From Streptomyces sp. A1277 (GTDB lineage: Bacteria > Actinomycetota > Actinomycetes > Streptomycetales > Streptomycetaceae), in NCBI RefSeq assembly GCF_004795015.1, contig NZ_SSBI01000003.1, positions 1-64,000 on the forward strand: a stretch of DNA of 64,000 nucleotides, read 5' to 3'. Both the position numbers and the translations under genes were made by a program. Shown here piece after piece: positions 32,188-40,995 of this stretch (positions within the stretch are counted from its first letter, which is position 1; every line of letters begins with the position of its first letter). A model generated the notes under the pieces. It did no database searches. It worked only from the letters and a program-made list of their open reading frames with translations, and was not told the DNA's origin.

Positions 32188-32385
32188 TCAGTCCCCGTAC
32201 TCGGCCATGGAGTCGATCAGCCGGGCCGAGGCGGCCGGCACGGTCACCCCGTGGATCAGGGCCGGGGCGACCGGGGCAGGGGTGATCCTCGCGGGTACCA
32301 CCCAGTGCGGAGCCATCCGTGCGCAGTCTCCGCGCAGCTCGGCCAGGCCGGTCTCGGACTCGCGCGGGGCGATGTGGTTCGACAT
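32188..32385 (-). CDS. Small hypothetical protein, possibly leaderless
   Basis: A 65-residue product (MSNHIAPRESETGLAELRG..., with a Pro/Ala/Val-rich middle and the end SMAEYGD) of unknown function. There is no ribosome binding site, but a TACGGT hexamer ends six bases before the ATG, which fits a leaderless mRNA and supports this being a gene. Codon third positions are GC-rich, as in real genes here. It lies 128 bp downstream of nothing on its strand and is divergent from the PfkB kinase. Confidence 0.6.
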   Translation of the reverse strand: MSNHIAPRESETGLAELRGDCARMAPHWVVPARITPAPVAPALIHGVTVPAASARLIDSMAEYGD

Positions 32386-32391
32386 AACGGC

Positions 32392-32397
32392 ACCGTA
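32392..32397 (-). promoter_or_regulatory. Candidate -10 element for leaderless small gene
   Basis: TACGGT reads toward the 65-residue gene and ends six bases before its ATG. Confidence 0.4.
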
Positions 32398-32541
32398 GGC
32401 ACCACGGAGCTCGGGAAGAAAGCCCTACTATCGGGTAGTTTTTCCGCTTCGGAGCATGCGGGAGCGGGTAGCGTGAACTGTCACGTCACCCCCGGGACGC
32501 GGACATCCGTTCCCCTCGACCTCCGCAGGAGACGTCTCCCC

Positions 32542-33516
32542 GTGCGTATCGCAGTCACCGGCTCCATCGCCACCGACCACCTCATGACCTTCCCCGGCCG
32601 CTTCGCCGACCAGCTGGTCGCCGACCAGCTGCACACGGTCTCGCTCTCCTTCCTGGTCGACAACCTGGACGTGCGCCGGGGAGGTGTCGCCGCCAACATC
32701 TGCTTCGGCATGGGCCTGCTCGGCACCCGGCCGATCCTGGTCGGGGCGGCCGGCTCCGACTTCGACGAGTACCGTGCCTGGCTCGACCGCCACGGCGTCG
32801 ACACCGGCTCGGTGCGGATCTCCGAGGTCCTGCACACCGCCCGCTTCGTCTGCACGACGGACGCCGACCACAACCAGATCGGCTCCTTCTACACCGGCGC
32901 CATGAGCGAGGCCCGGCTGATCGAGCTGAAGGCCGTCGCCAACCGGGTGGGCGGGCTCGACCTCGTCTCCATCGGCGCCGACGACCCGGAGGGGATGCTC
33001 CGCCACACCGAGGAGTGCCGTACGCGCGGCATCCCGTTCGCCGCGGACTTCTCGCAGCAGATCGCCCGGATGGACGGCGACGAGATCCGCATCCTCCTCG
33101 AAGGCGCCACCTACCTCTTCTCCAACGAGTACGAGAAGGGGCTCATCGAGTCCAAGACCGGCTGGACCGACGCGGAGATCCTGGGCAAGGTCGGCCACCG
33201 GGTCACCACGCTCGGCGCCCAGGGCGTGCGCATCGAGCGGGCCGGCGAGGAGCCGATCGAGGTCGGCTGCCCCGAGGAGAACGTCAAGGCCGACCCGACC
33301 GGCGTCGGCGACGCCTTCCGGGCCGGTTTCCTCTCCGGTCTCGCCTGGGGCGTCGGCCTGGAGCGCGCCGCCCAGGTCGGCTGCATGCTCGCCACGCTCG
33401 TCATCGAGACCGTGGGCACCCAGGAGTACACCCTGCACCGCAACCACTTCATGGACCGCTTCACCAAGGCGTACGGCCACGAGGCCGCCGCCGAGGTCCG
33501 CACGCACCTCGTCTGA
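32542..33516 (+). CDS. PfkB-family carbohydrate (ribokinase/adenosine kinase type) kinase
   Basis: An ATP-dependent kinase of the ribokinase superfamily. The 324-residue product begins with a strand VRIAVTGSIATDHL. It has the N-terminal substrate-binding motif GGVAANICFGMGLLG and the C-terminal signature DPTGVGDAFRAGFLSG, whose Asp in GVGD is the catalytic base. Substrate cannot be read from sequence; adenosine or a sugar are both plausible for this actinobacterial subgroup. The GTG start has AGGAGA about 10 bases upstream. It is convergent with the cysteine desulfurase gene, with 23 bp between them. Confidence 0.9.
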   Translation: MRIAVTGSIATDHLMTFPGRFADQLVADQLHTVSLSFLVDNLDVRRGGVAANICFGMGLLGTRPILVGAAGSDFDEYRAWLDRHGVDTGSVRISEVLHTARFVCTTDADHNQIGSFYTGAMSEARLIELKAVANRVGGLDLVSIGADDPEGMLRHTEECRTRGIPFAADFSQQIARMDGDEIRILLEGATYLFSNEYEKGLIESKTGWTDAEILGKVGHRVTTLGAQGVRIERAGEEPIEVGCPEENVKADPTGVGDAFRAGFLSGLAWGVGLERAAQVGCMLATLVIETVGTQEYTLHRNHFMDRFTKAYGHEAAAEVRTHLV

Positions 33517-33539
33517 CGCGTCCCGTCAAAAGAGCCCCG

Positions 33540-34922
33540 TCAGGAGAGCCGGCGGACCACATAGGCCGCGCCCCGGTCCGCCGGCTCCTCGCCCACGTAC
33601 TCCTGCTCCCGCATCGCGCACCAGGCCGGGATGTCCAGCCGGGCCGCCTCGTCGTCGGAGAGCACGGTCACCGTCCCGCCCACGGGCACCCCGCCGATCA
33701 CCTTGGCGAGTTCGATCACGGGTACGGGGCACCGCTTGCCCAGCGCGTCGACCACCAGGGACTCGTCCGAGGCGGGGGAGGGGGCCGGGGTCGTCGGCGC
33801 GTCCAGCTGCTCGCGTACGCCCGCGACCAGGCCCGGCAGCACGTCCAGGAAGCGGTCGACCTCTTCGTCCGTGGTGCCCCGCGGCAGCGACACGCGGACG
33901 TTGCCCTCCGAGAGCACCCCCATCGCCTTGAGCACATGGCTCGGCGTCAGCGTGCTGCTCGTGCAGGACGAACCGGACGAAACGGAGAAACCGGACCGGT
34001 CCAGCTCCTGGAGCAGAGTCTCCCCGTCGACATAGAGGCAGGAGAAGGTCACCAGATGCGGCAGCCGCCGCACCGGGTCGCCGACCACCTCCACATCGGG
34101 CACCAGTTCGGGCACCCGGGTCCGGATCCGGTCCACCAGTGACCGCAGCCGCACCGCCTCGGCGTCCGCCTCCGCCCGCACCGCGCGCAGGGACGCCGCC
34201 GCCGCGACGATCGCCGGCAGGTTCTCGAACCCCGGCGCCCGCCCCGACTCCCGTCCGTCGGACGGGCCTTGGGGTGCGAACCGGACACCCTTGCGCACCG
34301 CGAGCAGCCCGACCCCGGCCGGCCCGCCCCACTTGTGCGCGCTGCCCGCGAGCAGCGACCACCCCTCCGGCACCGGGCCCCAGGTGAGCGACTGGGCCGC
34401 GTCCACCAGGAGGGGCACCCCCGCCGCCCGGCACGATCCGGCCACCTCGGCCACCGGCTGCTCGGTGCCGACCTCGTGGCTGGCGGACTGCAGACAGGCC
34501 AGCGCGGTGTCCTCGCGCAGCGACTCCCCGAACGTCTGTGCGTCCACCGCGCCGGTCCGCTCCACCGGTACCCGGGTGACCGTCCCGCCCTTGTCCTCGT
34601 GGTCCGTCGCCGCGTGCAGCACCGACGAGTGTTCGACCGCCGACACCACCAGATGGCGGCCGACACGCCGACGCCCGGCGAGCGCCCCGGAAATTCCGGA
34701 ATGCACCGCACGGGTGCCCGACGAGGTGAAGGTCAGTTCATCGGGACGGCATCCGACGGCCTCGGCGGCGGCCTCCCTGGCCGCGTCCAGCAGTAGCCGG
34801 GCGCGCCGCCCCTCGCGGTAGAGCCTGGCCGGGTCGGCCCACCCTTCGTCCAGCGCGGCAAGCAGCGCCTGGCGGGCGACGGGATGCAGGGGGGCGGCCG
34901 ACGCCGCGTCGAAGTAGGGCAC
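33540..34922 (-). CDS. Cysteine desulfurase fused to a TusA-type sulfur carrier domain
   Basis: The N-terminal 370 residues are a class V PLP enzyme of the NifS/IscS type, which takes sulfur from cysteine as a persulfide. The PLP lysine is Lys197 (GSAHKWGG) and the persulfide cysteine is Cys320 (SSGSSCTSS). After a Pro/Ala linker, residues 388-460 form a TusA domain with its persulfide Cys398 in KRCPVPVIELAKVIGG. Sulfur could thus pass within one protein from donor to carrier. The GTG start lacks a strong ribosome binding site. It is divergent from ctaC across 270 bp. What accepts the sulfur (tRNA, cofactor, Fe-S) is not evident. Confidence 0.92.
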   Translation of the reverse strand: MPYFDAASAAPLHPVARQALLAALDEGWADPARLYREGRRARLLLDAAREAAAEAVGCRPDELTFTSSGTRAVHSGISGALAGRRRVGRHLVVSAVEHSSVLHAATDHEDKGGTVTRVPVERTGAVDAQTFGESLREDTALACLQSASHEVGTEQPVAEVAGSCRAAGVPLLVDAAQSLTWGPVPEGWSLLAGSAHKWGGPAGVGLLAVRKGVRFAPQGPSDGRESGRAPGFENLPAIVAAAASLRAVRAEADAEAVRLRSLVDRIRTRVPELVPDVEVVGDPVRRLPHLVTFSCLYVDGETLLQELDRSGFSVSSGSSCTSSTLTPSHVLKAMGVLSEGNVRVSLPRGTTDEEVDRFLDVLPGLVAGVREQLDAPTTPAPSPASDESLVVDALGKRCPVPVIELAKVIGGVPVGGTVTVLSDDEAARLDIPAWCAMREQEYVGEEPADRGAAYVVRRLS

Positions 34923-35085
34923 CCGGCCACGCTAGCCCGGCCGGGCCCCGGGCCCCGGACCCGGCCGGGTCCCGCCGTGGGAGAGGGGGCGTCAGTTGGC
35001 GGCCGGAGGCGCGAATTCCACCCCTTCGGGGTGTCGGGCGGCGCGTTGGGCACCCTCCCCGCGCGACCCCAAATAGCGTCCAGTA

Positions 35086-35114
35086 GGGTTTGGTCCGCAT
35101 AAACATCCAAACCC
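35086..35114. promoter_or_regulatory. Inverted repeat upstream of ctaC
   Basis: GGGTTTGG and CCAAACCC form a perfect 8-bp inverted repeat with a 13-base spacer, about 80-105 bp upstream of ctaC. It lies in the otherwise gene-free 270 bp between the desulfurase gene and the oxidase operon. It may be an operator. Confidence 0.45.
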
Positions 35115-35192
35115 CTGCCCGCACAGGGCCGGCGACCGACCAGCGAGACGGACGCGCCGACCGTGCGGGCGAGACTCTCGGGAAGGCGCTAC

Positions 35193-36155
35193 GTGAGTCC
35201 CAACGGCTCCGACCGCTCGTCGCGGCGCCCGATGCGGCGGAAGCTGCCGCAGGTGCTGACTGCGGGCCTGATCCTGGCGACCGCCACCGGTTGCACGTAC
35301 AAGGACTTCCCCCGCCTCGGTATGCCTACGCCGGTAACGGAAGAGGCCCCTCGGATCCTTTCCCTCTGGCAGGGCTCGTGGGCGGCAGCGCTCGCCACGG
35401 GCGTGCTGGTCTGGGGCCTGATCCTGTGGAGCGTCATCTTCCACCGGCGCAGCCGCACCAAGGTGGAGGTACCTCCGCAGACCCGGTACAACATGCCCAT
35501 CGAGGCGCTGTACACCGTGGTCCCCCTGATCATCGTCTCGGTGCTGTTCTACTTCACCGCACGGGACGAGACGAAGCTCCTCACGCTCTCCCCCAAGCCC
35601 GCCCACACCATCAACGTGGTCGGCTACCAGTGGAGCTGGGCCTTCAACTACATCGAGAACGTGGACGGCTCCGCCGCCACGGGCAACGAGGTCCCCAAGG
35701 AGCTCGACGCCATCCCGAACAGGTTCCGTGAGGCGTTCCCCAAGAACGCGGACGGCGTCTACGACGCCGGCATCCCGGGGGACCGGAACCCGCAGACCGG
35801 CAACCCGGGGCCGACCCTCTGGCTGCCCAAGGGTGAGACGGTCCGTTTCATCCTGACTTCGCGTGACGTCATCCACTCCTTCTGGGTGGTGCCGTTCCTC
35901 ATGAAGCAGGACGTCATTCCGGGCCACACCAACGCCTTCGAGGTGACTCCCAACCAGGAGGGCACCTTCCTGGGCAAGTGCGCCGAGCTCTGCGGCGTCG
36001 ACCACTCCCGGATGCTCTTCAACGTCAAGGTCGTCTCCCCGGAGCGCTATCAGGCGCACCTCAAGGAGCTGGCCAAGAAGGGCCAGACGGGCTACGTGCC
36101 GGCCGGCATCGAGCAGACTGACCCGGCCAGGAATGCGGAGACGAACAAACTGTGA
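35193..36155 (+). CDS. ctaC: Cytochrome c oxidase subunit II
   Basis: Subunit II of the aa3 oxidase carries the CuA centre that receives electrons from the bcc complex. The 320-residue product has a lipoprotein-type signal ending ATATGC, two membrane helices (residues about 60-85 and 105-125), the YQWSWAF aromatic segment, and the CuA site [12 protein letters not shown] with all ligands present (two Cys, His, Met; the other His in IHSFWVV). The GTG start has GGAAGG seven bases upstream. Its stop overlaps the ctaD start. It corresponds to Rv2200c in M. tuberculosis. Confidence 0.96.
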   Translation: MSPNGSDRSSRRPMRRKLPQVLTAGLILATATGCTYKDFPRLGMPTPVTEEAPRILSLWQGSWAAALATGVLVWGLILWSVIFHRRSRTKVEVPPQTRYNMPIEALYTVVPLIIVSVLFYFTARDETKLLTLSPKPAHTINVVGYQWSWAFNYIENVDGSAATGNEVPKELDAIPNRFREAFPKNADGVYDAGIPGDRNPQTGNPGPTLWLPKGETVRFILTSRDVIHSFWVVPFLMKQDVIPGHTNAFEVTPNQEGTFLGKCAELCGVDHSRMLFNVKVVSPERYQAHLKELAKKGQTGYVPAGIEQTDPARNAETNKL

Positions 36156-37888
36156 GCATCCTCAACGAACCTCAGGGTGCCGCGGCAGCAGACGACTCGT
36201 ACGAGGACGAGCTGCCGGTCCGGCGCAAGCAGCCGGGAAACGTCGTCATCAAGTGGCTGACCACCACTGACCACAAGACGATCGGCACGATGTACCTGGT
36301 CACATCGTTCGCCTTCTTCTGCATCGGCGGTCTGATGGCGCTCTTCATGCGCGCCGAGCTGGCCCGTCCGGGCACGCAGATCATGTCGAACGAGCAGTTC
36401 AACCAGGCGTTCACGATGCACGGCACGATCATGCTGCTGATGTTCGCGACGCCGCTGTTCGCCGGATTCGCGAACTGGATCATGCCGCTGCAGATCGGCG
36501 CGCCCGACGTGGCGTTCCCGCGGCTGAACATGTTCGCGTACTGGCTGTACCTCTTCGGCTCGATCATCGCGGTGGCCGGCTTCCTCACCCCGCAGGGTGC
36601 CGCCGACTTCGGCTGGTTCGCCTACTCCCCGCTCTCGGACGCCGTCCGTTCGCCGGGTGTCGGCGCCGACATGTGGATCATGGGTCTGGCCTTCTCCGGC
36701 TTCGGCACGATCCTCGGTTCGGTCAACTTCATCACCACGATCATCTGCATGCGCGCTCCCGGCATGACGATGTTCCGCATGCCGATCTTCGTCTGGAATG
36801 TCCTGCTGACCGGTGTGCTGGTCCTGCTGGCCTTCCCGGTGCTGGCGGCCGCGCTGTTCGCCCTGGAGGCGGACCGCAAGTTCGGTGCGCACGTCTTCGA
36901 CGCGGCCAACGGCGGCGCGTTGCTCTGGCAACACCTCTTCTGGTTCTTCGGGCATCCAGAGGTGTACATCATCGCCTTGCCGTTCTTCGGGATCATCTCG
37001 GAAGTGATCCCGGTGTTCAGCCGCAAGCCGATGTTCGGTTACATCGGCCTGGTGGCCGCGACGATCTCCATCGCCGGCCTCTCGGTGACCGTGTGGGCCC
37101 ACCACATGTACGTCACCGGCGGTGTGCTGCTGCCGTTCTTCTCCTTCATGACGTTCCTCATCGCGGTGCCGACCGGGGTGAAGTTCTTCAACTGGATCGG
37201 CACGATGTGGAAGGGCTCGCTGTCCTTCGAGACACCGATGCTCTGGGCGATCGGCTTCCTGATCACCTTCACCTTCGGCGGGCTGACCGGCGTCATCCTG
37301 GCCTCGCCGCCGATGGACTTCCACGTCTCCGACTCGTACTTCGTGGTCGCGCACTTCCACTACGTCGTCTTCGGCACCGTGGTGTTCGCGATGTTCTCCG
37401 GATTCCACTTCTGGTGGCCGAAGTTCACCGGCAAGATGCTGGACGAGCGGCTCGGCAAGATCACCTTCTGGACGCTGTTCGTGGGCTTCCACGGCACGTT
37501 CCTGGTGCAGCACTGGCTGGGCGCGGAGGGCATGCCGCGGCGTTACGCGGACTACCTCGCCGCGGACGGCTTCACCGCGCTGAACACCATCTCGACGATC
37601 TCCTCGTTCCTGCTCGGCCTGTCGATCCTGCCGTTCTTCTACAACGTGTGGAAGACCGCCAAGTACGGCAAGAAGATCGAGGTGGACGACCCGTGGGGCT
37701 ACGGGCGTTCGCTGGAGTGGGCGACCTCCTGCCCGCCGCCGCGGCACAACTTCATCACGCTGCCGCGCATCCGTTCCGAATCCCCGGCGTTCGACCTGCA
37801 CCACCCGGAGATCACCGCTCTGGAGCAGCTGGACCACCTCTCCGAGGGTGACAAGGCCCTCGCCGGTGGCAAGGAGGCGGGCAAGTGA
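36152..37888 (+). CDS. ctaD: Cytochrome c oxidase subunit I
   Basis: The catalytic subunit with heme a and the heme a3-CuB centre; it reduces oxygen and pumps protons. The 578-residue product has twelve membrane helices. It carries the heme a ligand region [12 protein letters not shown], the CuB histidine and cross-linked Tyr motif in [14 protein letters not shown], the [11 protein letters not shown]is pair, and [12 protein letters not shown] with the heme ligands. The GTG start overlaps the ctaC stop by four bases and the stop overlaps ctaF, so the three genes are one coupled operon. Confidence 0.97.
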   Translation: MSILNEPQGAAAADDSYEDELPVRRKQPGNVVIKWLTTTDHKTIGTMYLVTSFAFFCIGGLMALFMRAELARPGTQIMSNEQFNQAFTMHGTIMLLMFATPLFAGFANWIMPLQIGAPDVAFPRLNMFAYWLYLFGSIIAVAGFLTPQGAADFGWFAYSPLSDAVRSPGVGADMWIMGLAFSGFGTILGSVNFITTIICMRAPGMTMFRMPIFVWNVLLTGVLVLLAFPVLAAALFALEADRKFGAHVFDAANGGALLWQHLFWFFGHPEVYIIALPFFGIISEVIPVFSRKPMFGYIGLVAATISIAGLSVTVWAHHMYVTGGVLLPFFSFMTFLIAVPTGVKFFNWIGTMWKGSLSFETPMLWAIGFLITFTFGGLTGVILASPPMDFHVSDSYFVVAHFHYVVFGTVVFAMFSGFHFWWPKFTGKMLDERLGKITFWTLFVGFHGTFLVQHWLGAEGMPRRYADYLAADGFTALNTISTISSFLLGLSILPFFYNVWKTAKYGKKIEVDDPWGYGRSLEWATSCPPPRHNFITLPRIRSESPAFDLHHPEITALEQLDHLSEGDKALAGGKEAGK

Positions 37889-38283
37889 AGATCCAGGGCA
37901 AGATGTTCCTCGGTCTGGCGCTGTTCATCCTGATCATCGCCATCACGTACGGCGTGTGGTCCAAGGAGCCCGTCGGCACCACCGCACTGCTCCTCGCCTT
38001 CGGCCTGAGCGTCATGATCGGCTTCTACCTGGCCTTCACGGCCCGGCGGGTCGACGCGCTGGCGCAGGACAACAAGGAAGCCGACGTGGCGGACGAGGCC
38101 GGCGAGGTGGGGTTCTTCTCCCCGCACAGCTGGCAGCCGCTCGCGCTGGCGATCGGAGGCGCGTTCGCCTTCATGGGAGTGGCCTTCGGCTGGTGGCTGC
38201 TCTTCTTCTCGGCCCCGATCCTGCTGATCGGTCTGTTCGGCTGGGTGTTCGAGTACTACCGGGGTGAGAACCGCACCCAGTGA
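37885..38283 (+). CDS. ctaF: Cytochrome c oxidase subunit IV (actinobacterial CtaF)
   Basis: A small accessory subunit of actinobacterial aa3 oxidase. The 132-residue product has an N-terminal [20 protein letters not shown] membrane helix, a second helix ([17 protein letters not shown]), a charged cytoplasmic loop, and two more helices ending [14 protein letters not shown]. The GTG overlaps the ctaD stop by four bases. A hairpin follows, which ends the ctaCDF operon. Confidence 0.94.
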   Translation: MKIQGKMFLGLALFILIIAITYGVWSKEPVGTTALLLAFGLSVMIGFYLAFTARRVDALAQDNKEADVADEAGEVGFFSPHSWQPLALAIGGAFAFMGVAFGWWLLFFSAPILLIGLFGWVFEYYRGENRTQ

Positions 38284-38319
38284 CGCCGGACCACCGGTGA
38301 CACACCGCTCCACCTGACG

Positions 38320-38354
38320 GGGGGCCGGCACTTCCGAGCGGAGTGCCGGCCCCC
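38320..38354 (+). terminator. Hairpin terminator after ctaCDF
   Basis: A 13-bp stem (GGGGGCCGGCACT type arm with its complement AGTGCCGGCCCCC), a nine-base loop and a short GTTT tail lie 37 bp after the ctaF stop. Confidence 0.82.
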
Positions 38355-38394
38355 GTTTGCAGTCATCCGACGCGCTGAAACGGATGAATCTTCT

Positions 38395-38400
38395 TAGCGT
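38395..38400 (+). promoter_or_regulatory. Candidate -10 element for leaderless L,D-transpeptidase mRNA
   Basis: TAGCGT ends six bases before the ATG of the transpeptidase gene, and no ribosome binding site is seen. Confidence 0.45.
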
Positions 38401-38406
38401 GAGTTC

Positions 38407-39663
38407 ATGAACCACACGCCGCGCATCCGTCCCGTAGTGAGCTGCACTCTGCTGGCCGCGACCCTGGTCGCCGGGGCGGCAGCCTGCGGGGAGTCCGATG
38501 GTCATCCGCTCTCGGCCCAGCCGTTCGACGCGGCCGACGAGATCTCCTTCAGCACTCCCGACGGCGGCAAGAAGGTCGATCCCGACAAGCCCCTCGAAGT
38601 CACCGTCGACAGCGACGACGGCCGGATCACCGACGTGTCGGCCGTGGACGCCGCAGGACGCCATCTGGCGGGCGAACTCGCCGCCGACGGCCACCGCTGG
38701 CACTCCACGGCTCCGCTGGCCGCAGGGACCCGCTACACCGTCAAGGTCCGCATGGAGGACGACGACGGCGCCCCGGGCACCCGCACGATGTCCTTCGACA
38801 CCGCCGCGGCCAAGAAGTTCCTGAAGGTCACCTTCGGCCCCCAGACGGGCACCTACGGCGTCGGGCAGCCCCTCACGGCCCAGCTCAGCGCCCCGGTCAC
38901 CGACAACGCCTCCCGCGCCACCGTCGAGCGCGGCCTGAGGGTGCGCTCCACGCCCGCGGTCACCGGCTCCTGGTACTGGGTCGACGACAAGACGCTGCAC
39001 TACCGGCCCAAGGAGTACTGGCCGGCCAAGGCCACCATCGAGGTCAGCAGCAACCTGACCGGCATCAAGGTGACCAACGCGCTCTACGGCGCGCCCGCGA
39101 AAGCGCTGAAGATCACCACCGGCGACCGCATCGAGGCCGTCACCGACGCCTCGGAGCACTCCATGACGGTGCTGCGCAACGGCGAAGTGATCAACACCAT
39201 TCCGGTGACCACCGGGAAGCCCGGCTTCGACACGCGCAACGGCGTCAAGGTCGTGCTGGGCAAGGAGTACTACGTACGTATGCGCGGGGAGTCCATCGGC
39301 ATCGCCGAGGGCTCCTCGGACTCCTACGACCTCGACGTCTACTACGCCACCCGGGTCACCTGGAGCGGCGAGTACGTGCACGCGGCCCCCTGGTCCACCG
39401 GATCGCAGGGGTCGGCGAACGTCAGCCACGGCTGCACCGGCATGAGCACCAGCGAGGCCGAGTGGTTCTTCAACACCGTGCGCGAGGGCGACATCGTCAG
39501 CGTCGTCGGCAGCGACGGCGAGACCATGACACCGTTCGACAACGGCTACGGCGACTGGAACCTGTCCTGGGCCAAGTGGCAGAAGGGCAGCGCGCTGCAC
39601 AACGACACCACCGCACCGCGCGTCGACACGGTCCGGGCGGCGCGGCTGCGCCCCCAGGTCTGA
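38407..39663 (+). CDS. L,D-transpeptidase lipoprotein (YkuD, Ig-like domains)
   Basis: These enzymes make 3-3 cross-links in peptidoglycan outside the membrane. The 418-residue product has a lipoprotein signal ending VAGAAAC (Cys27) and two Ig-like domains at about residues 40-240. The YkuD catalytic domain covers about 245-385, with His341-Gly-Cys343 in NVSHGCTGMS. A Trp-rich C-terminal tail (WNLSWAKWQKG) resembles that of mycobacterial LdtMt2-type proteins. The His/Cys catalytic residues are intact. It sits between two parts of the respiratory gene block without shared function. Confidence 0.93.
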   Translation: MNHTPRIRPVVSCTLLAATLVAGAAACGESDGHPLSAQPFDAADEISFSTPDGGKKVDPDKPLEVTVDSDDGRITDVSAVDAAGRHLAGELAADGHRWHSTAPLAAGTRYTVKVRMEDDDGAPGTRTMSFDTAAAKKFLKVTFGPQTGTYGVGQPLTAQLSAPVTDNASRATVERGLRVRSTPAVTGSWYWVDDKTLHYRPKEYWPAKATIEVSSNLTGIKVTNALYGAPAKALKITTGDRIEAVTDASEHSMTVLRNGEVINTIPVTTGKPGFDTRNGVKVVLGKEYYVRMRGESIGIAEGSSDSYDLDVYYATRVTWSGEYVHAAPWSTGSQGSANVSHGCTGMSTSEAEWFFNTVREGDIVSVVGSDGETMTPFDNGYGDWNLSWAKWQKGSALHNDTTAPRVDTVRAARLRPQV

Positions 39664-39708
39664 CGGCCGGGGGTGCGCCGCCCCTCCAGGAGGCCGACTG
39701 GCGGGGGC

Positions 39709-40110
39709 TCAGGCCCCCACGGAGAGCCTGGTGCGCAGCAGGGCGGCCAGGGAGTCCGCGAACTCCACCGGCTCGACCGGCAGGGTCACCGCGGCGTCCG
39801 CACGGCTCCAGGTGGCCAGCCAGGCGTCCTGCGGGCGCCCGATCAGCACCAGGACGGGCGGGCACCGGAAGATCTCGTCCTTGATCTGCCGGCAGACACC
39901 CATCCCGCCCGCCGGGGCCGTCTCGCCGTCCAGCACGCAGACGTCGACACCCCCGTGCTCCAGGGCGTCCAGGACGGCGGGCAGGGTGGCGCACTCCAGG
40001 AACTCCACCGGCGGCACGTCCGCCGCGGGCCTGCGCCCTGCTGCCAGCCTCACCTGCTCACGGGTGTGCGCGTTGTCGCTGTAGACCAGGACCGTGGCGG
40101 TCGGCTGCAT
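39709..40110 (-). CDS. Stand-alone receiver-like protein
   Basis: The 133-residue product looks like a single receiver domain without an output domain: strand 1 ATVLVYSDN, phospho-acceptor candidate Asp61 in VCVLDGE, and GGMGVCRQIKDE after it. The conserved lysine before the last loop is replaced (VTLPVEP where receivers have KP), and the first acidic pair is reduced to one Asp (SDN), so phosphorylation may be weak or absent. The ATG has GGAGG six bases upstream. It is the only minus-strand gene in the oxidase/bcc block and faces away from ctaE. Confidence 0.8.
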   Translation of the reverse strand: MQPTATVLVYSDNAHTREQVRLAAGRRPAADVPPVEFLECATLPAVLDALEHGGVDVCVLDGETAPAGGMGVCRQIKDEIFRCPPVLVLIGRPQDAWLATWSRADAAVTLPVEPVEFADSLAALLRTRLSVGA

Positions 40111-40301
40111 TGTTCCTCCGTGACATCCGTGTCTTCGGGGCACTCGGGGCGCTCGGTGTACGAGAGCGGTCCGATGCGCGGATCGTACTCCGACCGACAG
40201 CCTGTCAGCACCGGTCCGGACAGCGGACGCATGGGCCGTTCGGGCAGGACACACCCCCCTGACACACCGAACAGCACCCCCCGGAGTGAGGGCGGGATAA
40301 G

Positions 40302-40322
40302 CGACCGACATAATGTCGGTCG
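40302..40322. promoter_or_regulatory. 21-bp palindrome spanning the ctaE start codon
   Basis: CGACCGACAT-A-ATGTCGGTCG is a perfect inverted repeat with 10-bp arms. The ATG of ctaE lies inside the right arm. It may be an operator over the transcription start or an RNA hairpin that hides the start codon. Confidence 0.7.
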
Positions 40323-40933
40323 TGGCGACAGCAACGACAGTAGAAACCGGGCACGCGCACCCGTCGGTCAATCGGCCGAACCTCACCAGCGTCGGAACCA
40401 TCATCTGGTTGAGCTCCGAGCTGATGTTCTTCGCGGCCCTCTTCGCGATGTACTTCACCCTGCGATCGGTGACCGGACCAGATCACTGGAAGGAAATGGC
40501 GTCGTCCCTGAACGTTCCGTTCTCGGCGACGAACACGACCATCCTGGTGCTCTCCTCACTCACCTGCCAGCTCGGCGTCTTCGCCGCGGAGCGGGGCGAT
40601 GTGAAGAAGCTCCGCGCCTGGTTCGTGATCACTTTCGTGATGGGTGCGATCTTCATCGGAGGCCAGATCTTCGAGTACACCGAGCTGGTGAAGGAGGACG
40701 GCATCTCGCTGTCCTCGGACCCGTACGGCTCGGTGTTCTACCTGACCACCGGCTTCCACGGTCTGCATGTGACAGGCGGTCTCATCGCCTTCCTGCTCGT
40801 CCTGGGCAGAACATACGCGGCCAAGAGGTTCACCCATGAACAGGCGACCGCTGCCATCGTCGTGTCCTATTACTGGCACTTCGTCGATGTTGTGTGGATC
40901 GGCCTCTTCGCCACGATCTACTTGATCAAGTAA
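40313..40933 (+). CDS. ctaE: Cytochrome c oxidase subunit III
   Basis: A membrane subunit of the aa3 oxidase. The 206-residue product has five helices, typical of short actinobacterial forms. Family motifs are [17 protein letters not shown] near the N-terminus, FHGLHVTGG, and [19 protein letters not shown] at the end. No ordinary ribosome binding site precedes the ATG; a GTG three codons later is an alternative. A palindrome covers the start. It leads into qcrC-qcrA-qcrB, an order the same as Rv2193-Rv2196 in M. tuberculosis. Confidence 0.95.
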   Translation: MSVVATATTVETGHAHPSVNRPNLTSVGTIIWLSSELMFFAALFAMYFTLRSVTGPDHWKEMASSLNVPFSATNTTILVLSSLTCQLGVFAAERGDVKKLRAWFVITFVMGAIFIGGQIFEYTELVKEDGISLSSDPYGSVFYLTTGFHGLHVTGGLIAFLLVLGRTYAAKRFTHEQATAAIVVSYYWHFVDVVWIGLFATIYLIK

Positions 40934-40995
40934 CCGGGCCCGAGCCCGAACCACATCCAGCATCGACGCAGAAGATCCTGACACCGGGGTAATCC

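Noticed and set aside
32188..32385. The 65-residue product as a RiPP (modified peptide) precursor
   Set aside because: No modifying enzyme, protease or transporter gene is nearby and there is no Cys/Ser/Thr-rich core at the C-terminus. It is listed as a hypothetical protein.
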